A stretch of DNA of 64,000 nt, taken from Earliella scabrosa. Its lineage: Eukaryota > Basidiomycota > Agaricomycetes > Polyporales > Polyporaceae. The translations under genes and the position numbers were made by a program. The stretch covers positions 248,001 through 312,000 of the forward strand of contig JABYQQ010000006.1 of assembly GCA_022605405.1 (NCBI GenBank), read 5' to 3'. Below are positions 21,641-31,407 of the stretch, piece by piece. The first letter of the stretch is position 1. The number at the start of each line of letters is the position of its first letter. The notes under the pieces are model-generated. The model was not told the origin of the DNA. It saw nothing but the letters and a program-made list of their open reading frames with translations, and searched no databases.

Positions 21641-22153
21641 GAAACAGAATCACTGTTGGCATTGTAGTGTTCATCCAACATTTCCCAAGCAGATCTGCAG
21701 ACTGTGTAACAGGATTTCCTCGTTCTCACTGGAGTTCCTCCCGGCTTTGAATCACCGGAGCCTGCAGCATTCAATATTGCCATTAACAATAATGAGAGTA
21801 CAAACTTCATGGTGGGTTACATTGGCACAAATAAAAAGCACAGTTGCTGATCAGTACTTACTGGGCTAACTAGACACAGGACCAAGCTCTCTTTCTGGAC
21901 ACACCTGCTTCCTATGGTGTTGCCACAGACATCCAGTTCACACAGCAGACTACGCATCCCTCGACTCCTGTGGTTGACAATGAGCTGGGCGGACCTTCGG
22001 AATGTCAGATCTGTATGGTAGGCGCCTCTGTCCATGTGCTATAGTACCTGAGGTCCTGGTGTCTGGGGTCCTCCCTGGTGGTAGCTCAGCGCTGTAGTGT
22101 AGCCTTCTGTTCTTAGTCCGCTCCATTACCATTGCGTTCCCGGCTGCTCCTGC

Positions 22154-22825
22154 GTGCTTCTGTGTGCTGTATCTGATCTGCTGCTTGATTGCTCCACGAT
22201 CCACTGTACTAGTTCTGACACGGAAATCTCTCACTCTGACTTTCTCAGTCTCATCGGAATGCCCTCCGACCATTTCTATGGTGATTATGCACAAATAAAG
22301 GTCTGTTTCTTCTATGTGATGCACTCTTTGCATGAATTCATCATGTGCCTGCAGACACTGAGCCGCAAGAATACACCAGCCCTGCCAGCCACCCCAGCAC
22401 CCATGCAAGCCCCTCCCCCTGCGATGGTGTGTGTCCTCTCTATGCATTATGCATTTGCTGATTCCGTGTCTAGACACCCTTTGCAATTCTCAATTGTATC
22501 TTCGCCCTTGAGCGTGTGCAATACAACAATAAGGGCTACGGAACAGAATATTCATGCTCAGTGGCTTCAGATTCGTCTAATGGAACAAATTCTGAATGAC
22601 ATTGATATCTCCTTGCACTACCCACAACCAGCTGTCTTCCATGACTGTACAGTTACTAACAAGGATGTGCTAGCATGGTTGGGTCATCCACAGGCTCAGA
22701 AGACATACAATAACTGGTGCACGTGGTACAAGCTGGCCTGTGGAGCACTGTGGTCCCTTGCAGCACAGGAACACACACTTCCTTGTACTCCCAAAGAAGA
22801 GTGCTTGTTTCAAATCCTGCAGTGA
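22154..22825 (+). CDS. Unrecognised protein inside a TIR element
   Basis: A 223-codon open frame; beyond its stop at 22825 the same frame stays open with a similar style (ELAVAAETNWAYLAVTAKAL...ALKKKVPYSQ) up to a GTGACT-like donor at about 22971. It sits downstream of the left-end motif at 21594, so it may be an element-borne or captured gene. Contains a Cys/Trp-rich segment (KTYNNWCTWYKLACGALW). I recognise no domain, and the internal stop suggests decay. Confidence 0.35.
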   Translation: MLLCAVSDLLLDCSTIHCTSSDTEISHSDFLSLIGMPSDHFYGDYAQIKVCFFYVMHSLHEFIMCLQTLSRKNTPALPATPAPMQAPPPAMVCVLSMHYAFADSVSRHPLQFSIVSSPLSVCNTTIRATEQNIHAQWLQIRLMEQILNDIDISLHYPQPAVFHDCTVTNKDVLAWLGHPQAQKTYNNWCTWYKLACGALWSLAAQEHTLPCTPKEECLFQILQ

Positions 22826-23149
22826 TGGAACCAGCGCGACCTCCTTCCAGCTGCCCAGGAACTCGCTGTTGCTGCAGAGACTAACTGGGCATACTTAGCA
22901 GTCACAGCAAAAGCATTGCACATCAGTGATATGTGCAAGGCTCTCAAGAAGAAGGTCCCATACTCGCAGGTGACTCCATGCTAAATTTCACAGCTTCAGC
23001 TTATATTTGCTGCCAGACATGGGGTTAGAATGTCAAGTATCGGAAACATGTGAGCTCGCCACAATATGCTCATACGGCACACAGCTAATCCAGTCTCTCT
23101 CAAGAGAAAACAAGCCACAGACAGACATTGAAATGTACATTATAGCAGT

Positions 23150-23420
23150 TGCATGGTCAACAAGAGCGCGTCGCCGTGGACAAGAGCATGTCATCATGGT
23201 CGAGAGCAAGTTGTCGTCGAATGAGTCGTGGACGACAGAGAGTCGTTGTGGTCAAGCAACTCGTGGACGACAGCAAGTTGTTGTTGTTGTTGTTGAGCGT
23301 CTTGTGGACAACAGTGAGTGGCCATGGACAAAAGCCAGTCACCGTGAATGAGAGTGAGTGGCTGTGGATGAGAGCAAGTCGTTGTGAATGAGAGCGAGTC
23401 GTTGTGGATAAGAGCGAGAC
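23150..23420. repeat. GTCGTTGTGGA-type minisatellite
   Basis: Degenerate ~20-nt tandem units built on GAGCAAGTCGTTGTGGA, including a short (GTT)n run near 23280. Related degenerate units continue at 23560-24080 and, more weakly, at 25900-26400. Open frames here are compositional. Confidence 0.7.
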
Positions 23421-24145
23421 ACTGTTCAGGCAGAGCTTAGAGAGTTTGATGACATGGAGGGACTGAACAGAACAAACATCATTGTGAACCCGTGTGAGCC
23501 ATCACCAGTCCTGTCCCAGCTGCATGCCGTCGTGTTGTTGTGCACATATGTGAGCCAGCGAGGCCAACTGCAACCCTAACCCTGGTGGAGGACTGCAAAT
23601 GATCGTCATCTGGCTCAGCGTGTCTGCAAGTGGTCGTGGAGTCCACACATACATCTGCGAGTCATTGGCAGAAGTCCTCTTGTCCAACAGCAAGTCATCT
23701 AGTCGTTGTGGATGATATCGGGTCCTCGAGTCATTGTGGACAGGGGCACGTTGTGTCTGACTACAAGTCACATTCTCGTCTCTGACAGCAACTTGTCGCA
23801 TCATTGTGGACGACAGCGGGTCGTCAAGTGGTTGTGGCCGGTAGCAGGTCGTTGTGAGGTCGTGAGCAACAACCTGTTGTGCTGTTGCCATGTCTTATCA
23901 GAAGAGTTCTCACATAGCGAGCAGGACAAAGAGGTGACAACAGGCAGCAAGCGAGCAGGACAATGTCCAGGCCAAGGACATGGATAGTAGGTCAATCAGG
24001 GCCGGTGAGTTGTCACAGTCATCATGGGCAGATGCGAGCCGTTCTAGTAGTCGTGGTTGCATGTAGAGTCCTCAAGCGAGCGACATGGGTGACTACAAGC
24101 CATTGCAGGCAACTGCCAAATGCGGTCTCGTGGCTCGTGAGCATA

Positions 24146-25090
24146 TTACAATTGATGAGTTTATGAATTTATCGTTCTTATGGGAAGCTTTTGGCCTGGT
24201 GCTTGTGGCGCAACTTGATCACTGTGTGAAAAGTTTTTGTTACTCTTCCATACAACTTATGTCATCTTAGGTAACAAAATTACTTACTTTTAGATGCCCA
24301 CCACAGGGTTAGGGTTGGAATTTCTTACTCGTTTCTTACCACTGGACACAGCCACATTGACTACTTTTCTTATGCTCTCACCCGTGGCTCGGATGCTGGC
24401 ATGGCCAGCGCTTACTATATTGTGTTGGCACATGCTTTGTGGTCTATTGGCGTCTATACTACTAGTTACTAGTTGCTCTTTCTATCACTTCTAATGGCTT
24501 CATCTACTACTGCCTATACTTGTAACTCTGCAACAAACATGTGTTAATATTGTTTGGTAGGCATGATCTGCATCTTTTAGATGGACTTACTTCAAGTTTA
24601 TATGAACTATGAGTACAAAAGTTATAGCTCATATACACTTGCCCAAATGCGGAAGGTTGGCTGGGTTGTGAGCATGATTTGGCTTCAGTATGCATATGTG
24701 GTTGCACTAGATAATTGTCCATTATATACTGATCTTCTAGACCCATTACACATCTATTTAACCCACTTCAATATGTATCAACAAACACATTTATTGGCCA
24801 AATGTTTGAAAGTTGCAATGATTGTCAACTTTCCATGCTTCAATGTACATTTAAGAGCTCAGGAGTATATGAAATGGATAGAGATGATACAATAGAGAAT
24901 TGTTATGATTTTTCCATAATTCTTGCTATAGAACTGATGGAGTTATTCAGTAAAGAGTGAATAGACCATTCAGTTCTGATGAAAATCACTCCCATGGTGG
25001 TGCGATTGAAGAGAGCTCATTTTTCCGATTCTAATGATATATAACACTCCATACTTTCATTGGAAACTGACACAGATACACTTTGAAGCC
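24146..25090 (+). repeat. Dispersed non-autonomous repeat, copy 2
   Basis: Direct repeat of 19035-19980, 5.11 kb downstream, starting TTACAATTGATGAG. The last part (24830-25090) is also half of the foldback sequence at 19690-19970. Confidence 0.75.
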
Positions 25091-25148
25091 AGTAGTAATG
25101 TAACAACAATAGCTGTCCCAATTAGGCGCTGGAGAATCGTCAATGGGG

Positions 25149-25671
25149 CACAGGGGGCATGAAAGGATTATCAGTGCATCAAATTCTGATCAAATCGTAA
25201 TATAAGTCTGAAGAATCATTGCATTTGCTCCGCTGAAAATGGTAAAGACAATTCGGAGTTGTTATACAATTAGATGCTCATGTAAGCTAGATAGCATTGT
25301 AAATCTGTCACAGAGTTGTATGACCACTCTTTGTGACATTTACACCCCATTCTTTGTGAGGAAAATGGTAGAGAAATTTTGTGACAATGATACAACAACG
25401 CAAATAATTCTGTCTCTGCTAAAAACAGTGGGATAGTAAAGATCATACTTACCATTCTCGTCACAGAGAATGGAGTGCATGTGGTACAGCGAGTGTTGAT
25501 GTAATTCACAAACTTCAATACAATACTATTCTGCTTAGCCTGGCATCTTATCGGCACACAAATACAGAATATGTTTACCATTTTCTGTGCTGAAAATGGA
25601 GTATCTTTTCAAATTGAGACTACAATTGAATCACAATTCTTCCTGCAGATAATCCTTTCATGCCCCCTGTG
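25149..25671. mobile_element. 523-bp MITE, copy 1
   Basis: A perfect 24-bp terminal inverted repeat, starting CACAGGGGGCATGAAAGG and ending in its complement. No coding potential. A second copy at 60466-60988 has exactly the same length and the same orientation. CAC...GTG ends fit a CACTA-derived MITE, but the 3-bp flanks here (GGG/GCG) do not match. Confidence 0.8.
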
Positions 25672-25717
25672 GCGCTTAAAATAGGCGCCATCAACAGCAG
25701 TTTGGGATTCTCAGAGT

Positions 25718-28700
25718 GATAATTGTAGATCATTCAGTCATTTGTTAGCATCTCATTGATGATCTCAATAGTTAATATCAAACATCTCATCAATTGTGCC
25801 TGCCAGACATGGCCCACTCCCATCCAAGTACGGCTGGTTGTGGAGTTCTCGTGGAGTTCTCGCGAACATCTGCAAGTCCTTGAGTTGCTGGGCATGGCTG
25901 CCGGTCATCAAGTGCGGGTGCACGGCTGCGAGTCGATGACTCGGCGTTGTCGTGCCGTTATAGATGGCTGTCAATCCCTGGTGGCAGGTCGTCCAGTCTG
26001 GATGCACATCCATGTGTCTGGCGGCGAGTTCTTGTGGCCTTGTGAATGGCTGCATATTGTCGTGAGGCCATGGATGACTATGGGGTGTCGTGCAGCCTTG
26101 CAGTCGTGGACATGTGCGCACCAATGTGGCCATGTGCAAGCTGTTGTGAACAACTGCAAATTGTTGTCTTGTGGCATCGTGGCATCCGACTGCAAGCTAT
26201 CATGGGCGGCTGCACATGGATGCAGGCGGGCTCAATGGTGTCTGCGCATGTGCTGGCTCAACAACATCTGCACATGGTCGTGCAGTCCTCGCAGACATCT
26301 GTGAGTCGTTGGGTTGTTGTCACAACATGGCAAAACTGCAAGTCGTTGTGCTGCTGTGGTCTTGTGCATGACTGCAATTCGCTGTGTCAAGCCTTTGCCC
26401 ATGCAGGTGCTTGACCAGTCGTAGCTTGGGCTCGTCAGTGTGGTGTGTTTGGCAAACTGCCTGCTGGCCGGGCTCGTAGTGGGCACCAGAGGCATTGCCA
26501 TGGTAGTGACGTGATGGGCCTGTGAGAACGTGGGTCAGCTCAGATATTACGCAGAAACGGGGAGACAAAGGAAGCATAGGCGAGTGTCCAGGGGCAAGAC
26601 GAGGGCAGGTGGAGAAGCAACAGTGCACAAGATGCGGCGCCTCACAGGCACTAGTGTGATTGCCATCTGGAGTGTGCCCGCCTGCTTCACGTGCTGCCTG
26701 TTGTGCTACATGAGCGGTTCGTACAGGTAGCCCAAAAGCAGGGCAACTCTCGTCTACTGCTGTGTTATCAGAATGAGCGGCAGGGTAAGAAGGAATACCT
26801 GCAGCAGGCGGTGGCTGCTTTGGCACCCAACTGGACTGGTGCACATGTTGCCTGCCGCAGCCTTTTCTTCTCCACCTGCAGTTTGTTCTGGCAAACAAAT
26901 GGCCGGGGCAGGTCGCCCAGCTGCCAAGCCAGCTGCACGAGCTGTACTGGTCGACATTGACATGATCGTGTGCAGGGTCAATCAGGCCAGGGTGCACAGC
27001 ATGGTGATTGTGGATGTCAGGTGACGGGCATGCATCATGGTGCAGTTGTGCAGCCCCAGGCGCATGAGCTGGAGGCAGCCAGCAACGTGGAGATGGCTAG
27101 AGCACTTGCTGTGCGTCAGTTGGCCATGTCGCAGACTCGCAGATGGGGCTCCTCAGCGAGGAGAATCAGAGCTGTAAAGGCAGTTATCAGCATGCCAAGC
27201 AAGGTCAAGTCGAGCGGGAGCACAGGCTGTGGGCAAAGAAGAACAGGGCACCAGAGACATGGATGTGAGGCTGGCAGCTGGACGCTAGCCTCGACGTCAT
27301 CTCTCGGGTGCTGTCCTTCTTCGCCCACTGCTCGTACTGCTACATGGGTTGCCCAGCAGCTGTACAAGTGGCCCATGCCACTTGTTTGCCAGAACGGGCG
27401 GTGGGGGCAGAAGGAAATCATCCAGCAGGTGGCGTCCACTTTAGCACCCAGTTGCACAGCCGGGTACGCCGCCTGACAGTCACTTTTGTTCTTCACCTGA
27501 TGCGCAATAGGGAAAGGGAGATGAAGGACTGGCACTCACCTGTGTCTGGTGTCACCTCTCCTGTCCTCCAGCAGGCACTCCTGGGCCTGCTGGATGCCAG
27601 AGCTTGGCAGAGGTGTGATGTTCAAGGTTGCCAGTAGGGTGGTGTGCATGTCCTCTGGGTGGGGTGGGGGTGGGGGCAGGGGCAGGGTGGGGGTAGAGAA
27701 GTGTTGCAGTGCATGATGTGGCAGTAACCTGAGTGAGACATGGGGATCTTTCCCTGACACTCTGCACAAAGTGCAGTGCCGCCAGTCGTTGTGGGGTCCA
27801 AGACCACCACTGCGCAGGCAACAGGTCAGGTAGAGCTGCCATGGCTGTCTCAAGGAGCAGAAAGTTCTCATAGGTGCCCAAACCACAACGTAGTGCCAAA
27901 TAAACACAAAAAAAAGCCCGCTGGCATGCTGCTGGGCCTGCCCTGTTGTTCTCTCCTGTCTGCAGCAAGCAACTACAATCAAGCTGCGTGAGTGCATTTG
28001 TTAAGCATCAACAAGAGAGTTATTTATTGATACCACACCACAAGTCATCAGCTGTGCAGTAGGGCCCATGTCTCTCTAACTCTAAGCCTGTCAATGTCTA
28101 AACTTCGCTTAGATATGGCCCGAACACGGCATGCTAAAGCCGAGCACAAAGCTGCATTGGCCGCAGCTCTGGATGTAAGTCACTTCTGCTTGTGTTTCCC
28201 CCACCCTTGCGTGGATGGACCCATGTAGTGCAGCAGCTTAGTACTGAACCTGCTCTACTCGAATCCATCCGCCCAGCACTTGGCACTCTTCCCCAATGAG
28301 CATGCACAAATTCAAAATTCTCTGGTCAGCCTATTTGAGAAACACACAGGTGAAGAACTTGCACATCCATGGTCTGCATTCTTAGGCCACTGTACCCAAT
28401 ACGTAGAGACATCATCCCCAAGGCTGTTCTTCAGGCTGTTGCTGACTTCAGAACCGGGCGTAATGCTTATCTGAGCATGTGCAAGAGGCTGATTAAAATA
28501 TGCCACCTGGATAACTCTGGAGATGGAGCAGCTGAGTGCACTGCATGGCGTGAGTAGTGTCTCGAGTTTCTCGAATCGCACTGCACTGTAGTGCAGGTCA
28601 AGAAACTTGAGGAGCCATATCCTCCGAGTGGTAGAGACGCCTGAGATTGGGGAAAAGTGGCAACAATGGTGCAAGACACACAAGCTGAGCGACATATGGG

Positions 28701-29390
28701 AGGGGTATTTTCCAGTGCACTATATTAATGCCGCAAAACTGCAACACACTGTCAAAGAAAATGCAAGCGAGCTCATCATTGATGCTGATATGAAAGAGCT
28801 GCTTGCTGTCATTATCTGCTCATGGTGTGCTGAGCAGTCAATCATTGAGGCAATCGCAGCATATATCACCAACTCACCCAACATCCAGCCTAGTGCCTGT
28901 GTGAGTGTATTTTCTAATCACAGACCTCTAAATTCCATATTAAAGAGATGACCCAGGCCATCTGGGACACTCAGGGTACACTGGTGGCCTCCGCAATGTT
29001 AATGAAAGATTTCATTGGGCCAAGAATCTGAAGTCGGCAAAGCTCCAGAATGACTCAGTGTATCTCGCCGATCTTCAATACCATGACAGCTCCATCTGTG
29101 CTTTCTTCTGGAACATGGCTCTCAGCACACTCTCCATGTACGTTCTGCAGCCATATGAGACCTACCTCAAGAAGCACTTCTTTCCATGCATGGCACCTAC
29201 CGGTACACCTTATGCGACACACGGCATCTACACTGTTCCCATTGCTCCACAGGATGGGCACAATCCACACATTTGGGTGGGAGTGGGCCATGTCTGGCAG
29301 GCACAATTGATGAGATGTTTGATATTAACTATTGAGATGCTAACAAATGACTGAATGATCTACAATTATCACTCTGTCACTGTACTATGA
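25718..29390. mobile_element. 3.6-kb element with >100-bp inverted ends
   Basis: The left end (25718-25825) and right end (29270-29390, inverted) are almost identical over more than 100 bp, apart from a 12-bp duplication in the left end; both contain GATAATTGTAGATCATTCAG, AATATCAAACATCTCATCA and GCCAGACATGGCCCACTCC. The inside is mostly degenerate GT-rich DNA (25830-27560) plus short open stretches at 28369-28557 and 28607-28951. No transposase domain was recognised, so it is probably non-autonomous. Confidence 0.75.
28607..28951 (+). CDS. Unrecognised 114-codon open frame in TIR element
   Basis: Encodes a charged sequence (TPEIGEKWQQWCKTHKLSD, DADMKELLAVIICSWCAE) without a domain I know. 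It follows other short open frames (28280-28474, 28369-28557) and could be one exon of an element-borne gene. Low confidence. Confidence 0.3.
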   Translation: MRSHILRVVETPEIGEKWQQWCKTHKLSDIWEGYFPVHYINAAKLQHTVKENASELIIDADMKELLAVIICSWCAEQSIIEAIAAYITNSPNIQPSACVSVFSNHRPLNSILKR

Positions 29391-29423
29391 AGTTCAAATA
29401 TATCTGGTTTTGAACTGTTAACC

Positions 29424-30079
29424 TGTTACAATTTTCCCTACATTTCTAGCGCCTATCTATAGTTTTCTACTGTATATCTTCGCATCTTTCGCATTTCTAG
29501 AGGTTATCTGCCCTTAGCTGTGCTTATCTAACCCTACTTACCATCAGAAGGGTTAGGGGCATTGATTAGGAATGTAGTTCTCATGATCTGATCACCATTC
29601 AGGGACATAGTCTAGACTCTTCCAGTCCATCATTCCAGACTGTTTCCAGACTGTTCTATGTCTAGAACAGTGCTGATCTTGTCTAGACTGGCCTTCCAGA
29701 AGGTTCTCTGTCTGGACCAGTCTAGGACAGGTCCAGGGGAGTCTAGAGGTGGAACATTCTAGAGTAGTTGGTAAAGTACTGTTTGCTATTGGCTAGTTTT
29801 CCTCCCGGCACTTGGCCAAGGGCAGGCCAAGTCCCTTGGAGTATGACTCACCCTGAGTCATGCCTGACTCATCCTGTCATGTGATAGCTTAGTAACCTAG
29901 AGTATCTGGGGTCTGTACCAGTCCCAGGGGTACCAGCACACATGTATATAAGCAGGCACTCTGGGGGCTACTCCCCCAGACTTATCCACTTATTGTCTAC
30001 ACCCATCTACCCTCACATCTCTCACACACACCTCAACATCTACAAAGTGAGTATTTCTATTTTGGGTTTTCCCCTTATA
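29424..30079 (+). repeat. Gypsy 5' LTR
   Basis: Starts TGTTACAATT and ends CCCCTTATA. Includes a run of TCTAGAC/CTAGA-type words (29620-29760). The final ATA rather than CA is unusual but is fixed by the target duplication that follows the 3' copy. Confidence 0.93.
29945..29951 (+). promoter_or_regulatory. TATA box in Gypsy 5' LTR
   Basis: TATATAA in the context ATGTATATAAGCAGG, about 100 bp before the strong GTGAGT donor at 30047; transcription would be expected to begin around 29970-29980. The same site is in the 3' LTR near 38112. Confidence 0.65.
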
Positions 30080-30619
30080 TTTGGATAAGTCTTCTCTCTG
30101 CACTGGGCTTGCAAAGGCCCCTTGCATCTTTCTACTTTCTCTGTGGTGATGTCGTCTTTACACCCCTGGCTGGCTAGCCTTGGGTTGTTATGGGTTCTGG
30201 GGGCTATGCTGTTGCTTTTATGCTTCAATACTTGTGGGTTCTGGGGGCTATGGTTCTGTTGTTGAAAAGCATCAGTTCCTCTGTTGAGAAGCACCTTGCT
30301 GTATGGCTTGGTTGCTGATCTTCTTGCTTGACCCCAGGCGTAAGGGGAGTCTATAGCCTTTTGGCAACAGCTCTTGCTCCAGCACCTATGCAGGGTCTTT
30401 GAACCTATCGACAGGTGGGCATGAGCTGATAGACTTGAGTGAGTGTAATACTTGCTCAAAAACCACTTGCAGCGCGGCAGGAACCGTGACTGAGATCCCC
30501 CCTACCACCTGACCTGTTGAGAGATAGCAGGCAGACGTCGACTCTACCACTTAGACTGTAGTTTTTACTTTGTCCTGCCAAGGGCCAGCTGACAAGCTGC
30601 TTACTTCTTTCTGTTACAG
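30047..30619 (+). other. Candidate leader intron of the Gypsy RNA
   Basis: Donor AAA|GTGAGT near the end of the LTR and acceptor TTCTTTCTGTTACAG just 2 nt before the ORF1 ATG at 30622. A second acceptor-like site (CTGATTAGTATCAG, ending 31399) lies 8 nt before the gag ATG. Splicing here would also remove the primer site, as in a subgenomic mRNA. Inferred from sequence only. Confidence 0.4.
30082..30091 (+). promoter_or_regulatory. Candidate Gypsy primer binding site
   Basis: TGGATAAGTC begins 2 nt after the LTR, with the TGG expected to pair with a tRNA CCA end. The tRNA is not identified. Confidence 0.45.
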
Positions 30620-30621
30620 CC

Positions 30622-31308
30622 ATGCCAAAGATCTCTCGTCATCGCCAAACCATCGCCAGACACGAGCCGACAGGCTTGTATGAGCGCATCATCATCTCCG
30701 ACCCCTCAAAGTTCAAGGACGTTGCCAAGCGTCGTCGTCTCCCCAAGTTCTCCAAGAAGGCCATCATTTACCCTCCGTTCGACCCCGAGCTCGCCCAACA
30801 GGGGAGTAAGGACATCCAGGAGCTCGCTCTTCTCGCTCGTCTCACAAGCGAGCTTCGTCTCTTAGACCGCATCTCAGAGCCAGCACCACCCCTCATTGAA
30901 CGCATCGGGCCTCCCCTTAACACCTCCCTTGTTACTCCTCCAGAGTACAAGTCACTTCCAGCCACCCTACGCTTCCGTCGCACCAAGATCCTCTTTCGTA
31001 TCAAAGAGTACAACGAGCTCTTCCATGCGACTGTGGGACGGTTGGACCCTCTCTTTGAGAAGGTAGACTTGGGAGTAGGAATCTCTCAGGAGGTTAGGGA
31101 GCGGATGATGAAGATGGGGAAGGATCTCGACAGCCTATACCAGGACTTGGAGGAGAAAGGACACAAGCTGACTAACAAGCAGTGGAGGCTTCTGAAAAGG
31201 GACCTCAAGCGCATTGGACATGTGTCTTTTGAGCACCTCAGCACTCGTCTTGAGGAGATCTGTAACAAACTACTAGAGTTGGAGCTTAACTTCGACTATG
31301 GGGTTTAG
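30622..31308 (+). CDS. Extra ORF between Gypsy LTR and gag, 228 aa
   Basis: Intact ATG-to-stop frame with basic N-terminus (MPKISRHRQTIARHE; KRRRLPKFSKKA) and a C-terminal half rich in Leu/Glu/Lys (ERMMKMGKDLDSLYQDLEE, LSTRLEEICNKLLELE) likely to be helical or coiled-coil. No CCHC knuckle, protease or chromodomain. It precedes gag (31408) in a different transcript position than standard fungal Gypsy genes, which usually begin with gag. No relative recognised. Its intactness in an otherwise recent element suggests it is, or was lately, functional; a nuclear or RNA-binding role is only a guess from the basic N-terminus. Confidence 0.75.
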   Translation: MPKISRHRQTIARHEPTGLYERIIISDPSKFKDVAKRRRLPKFSKKAIIYPPFDPELAQQGSKDIQELALLARLTSELRLLDRISEPAPPLIERIGPPLNTSLVTPPEYKSLPATLRFRRTKILFRIKEYNELFHATVGRLDPLFEKVDLGVGISQEVRERMMKMGKDLDSLYQDLEEKGHKLTNKQWRLLKRDLKRIGHVSFEHLSTRLEEICNKLLELELNFDYGV

Positions 31309-31407
31309 AATATGATTGGCAACTTTTGGCACTATTGGCTTAATAGAAACTTTTCGCTTTTTTGAAACTTATGTATGAACAAGTTCTGATTAGTATCAGA
31401 AATAGAC

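Noticed and set aside
23007..23351. 114-codon frame over the minisatellite
   Set aside because: Composition-driven; several overlapping frames on both strands are equally open.
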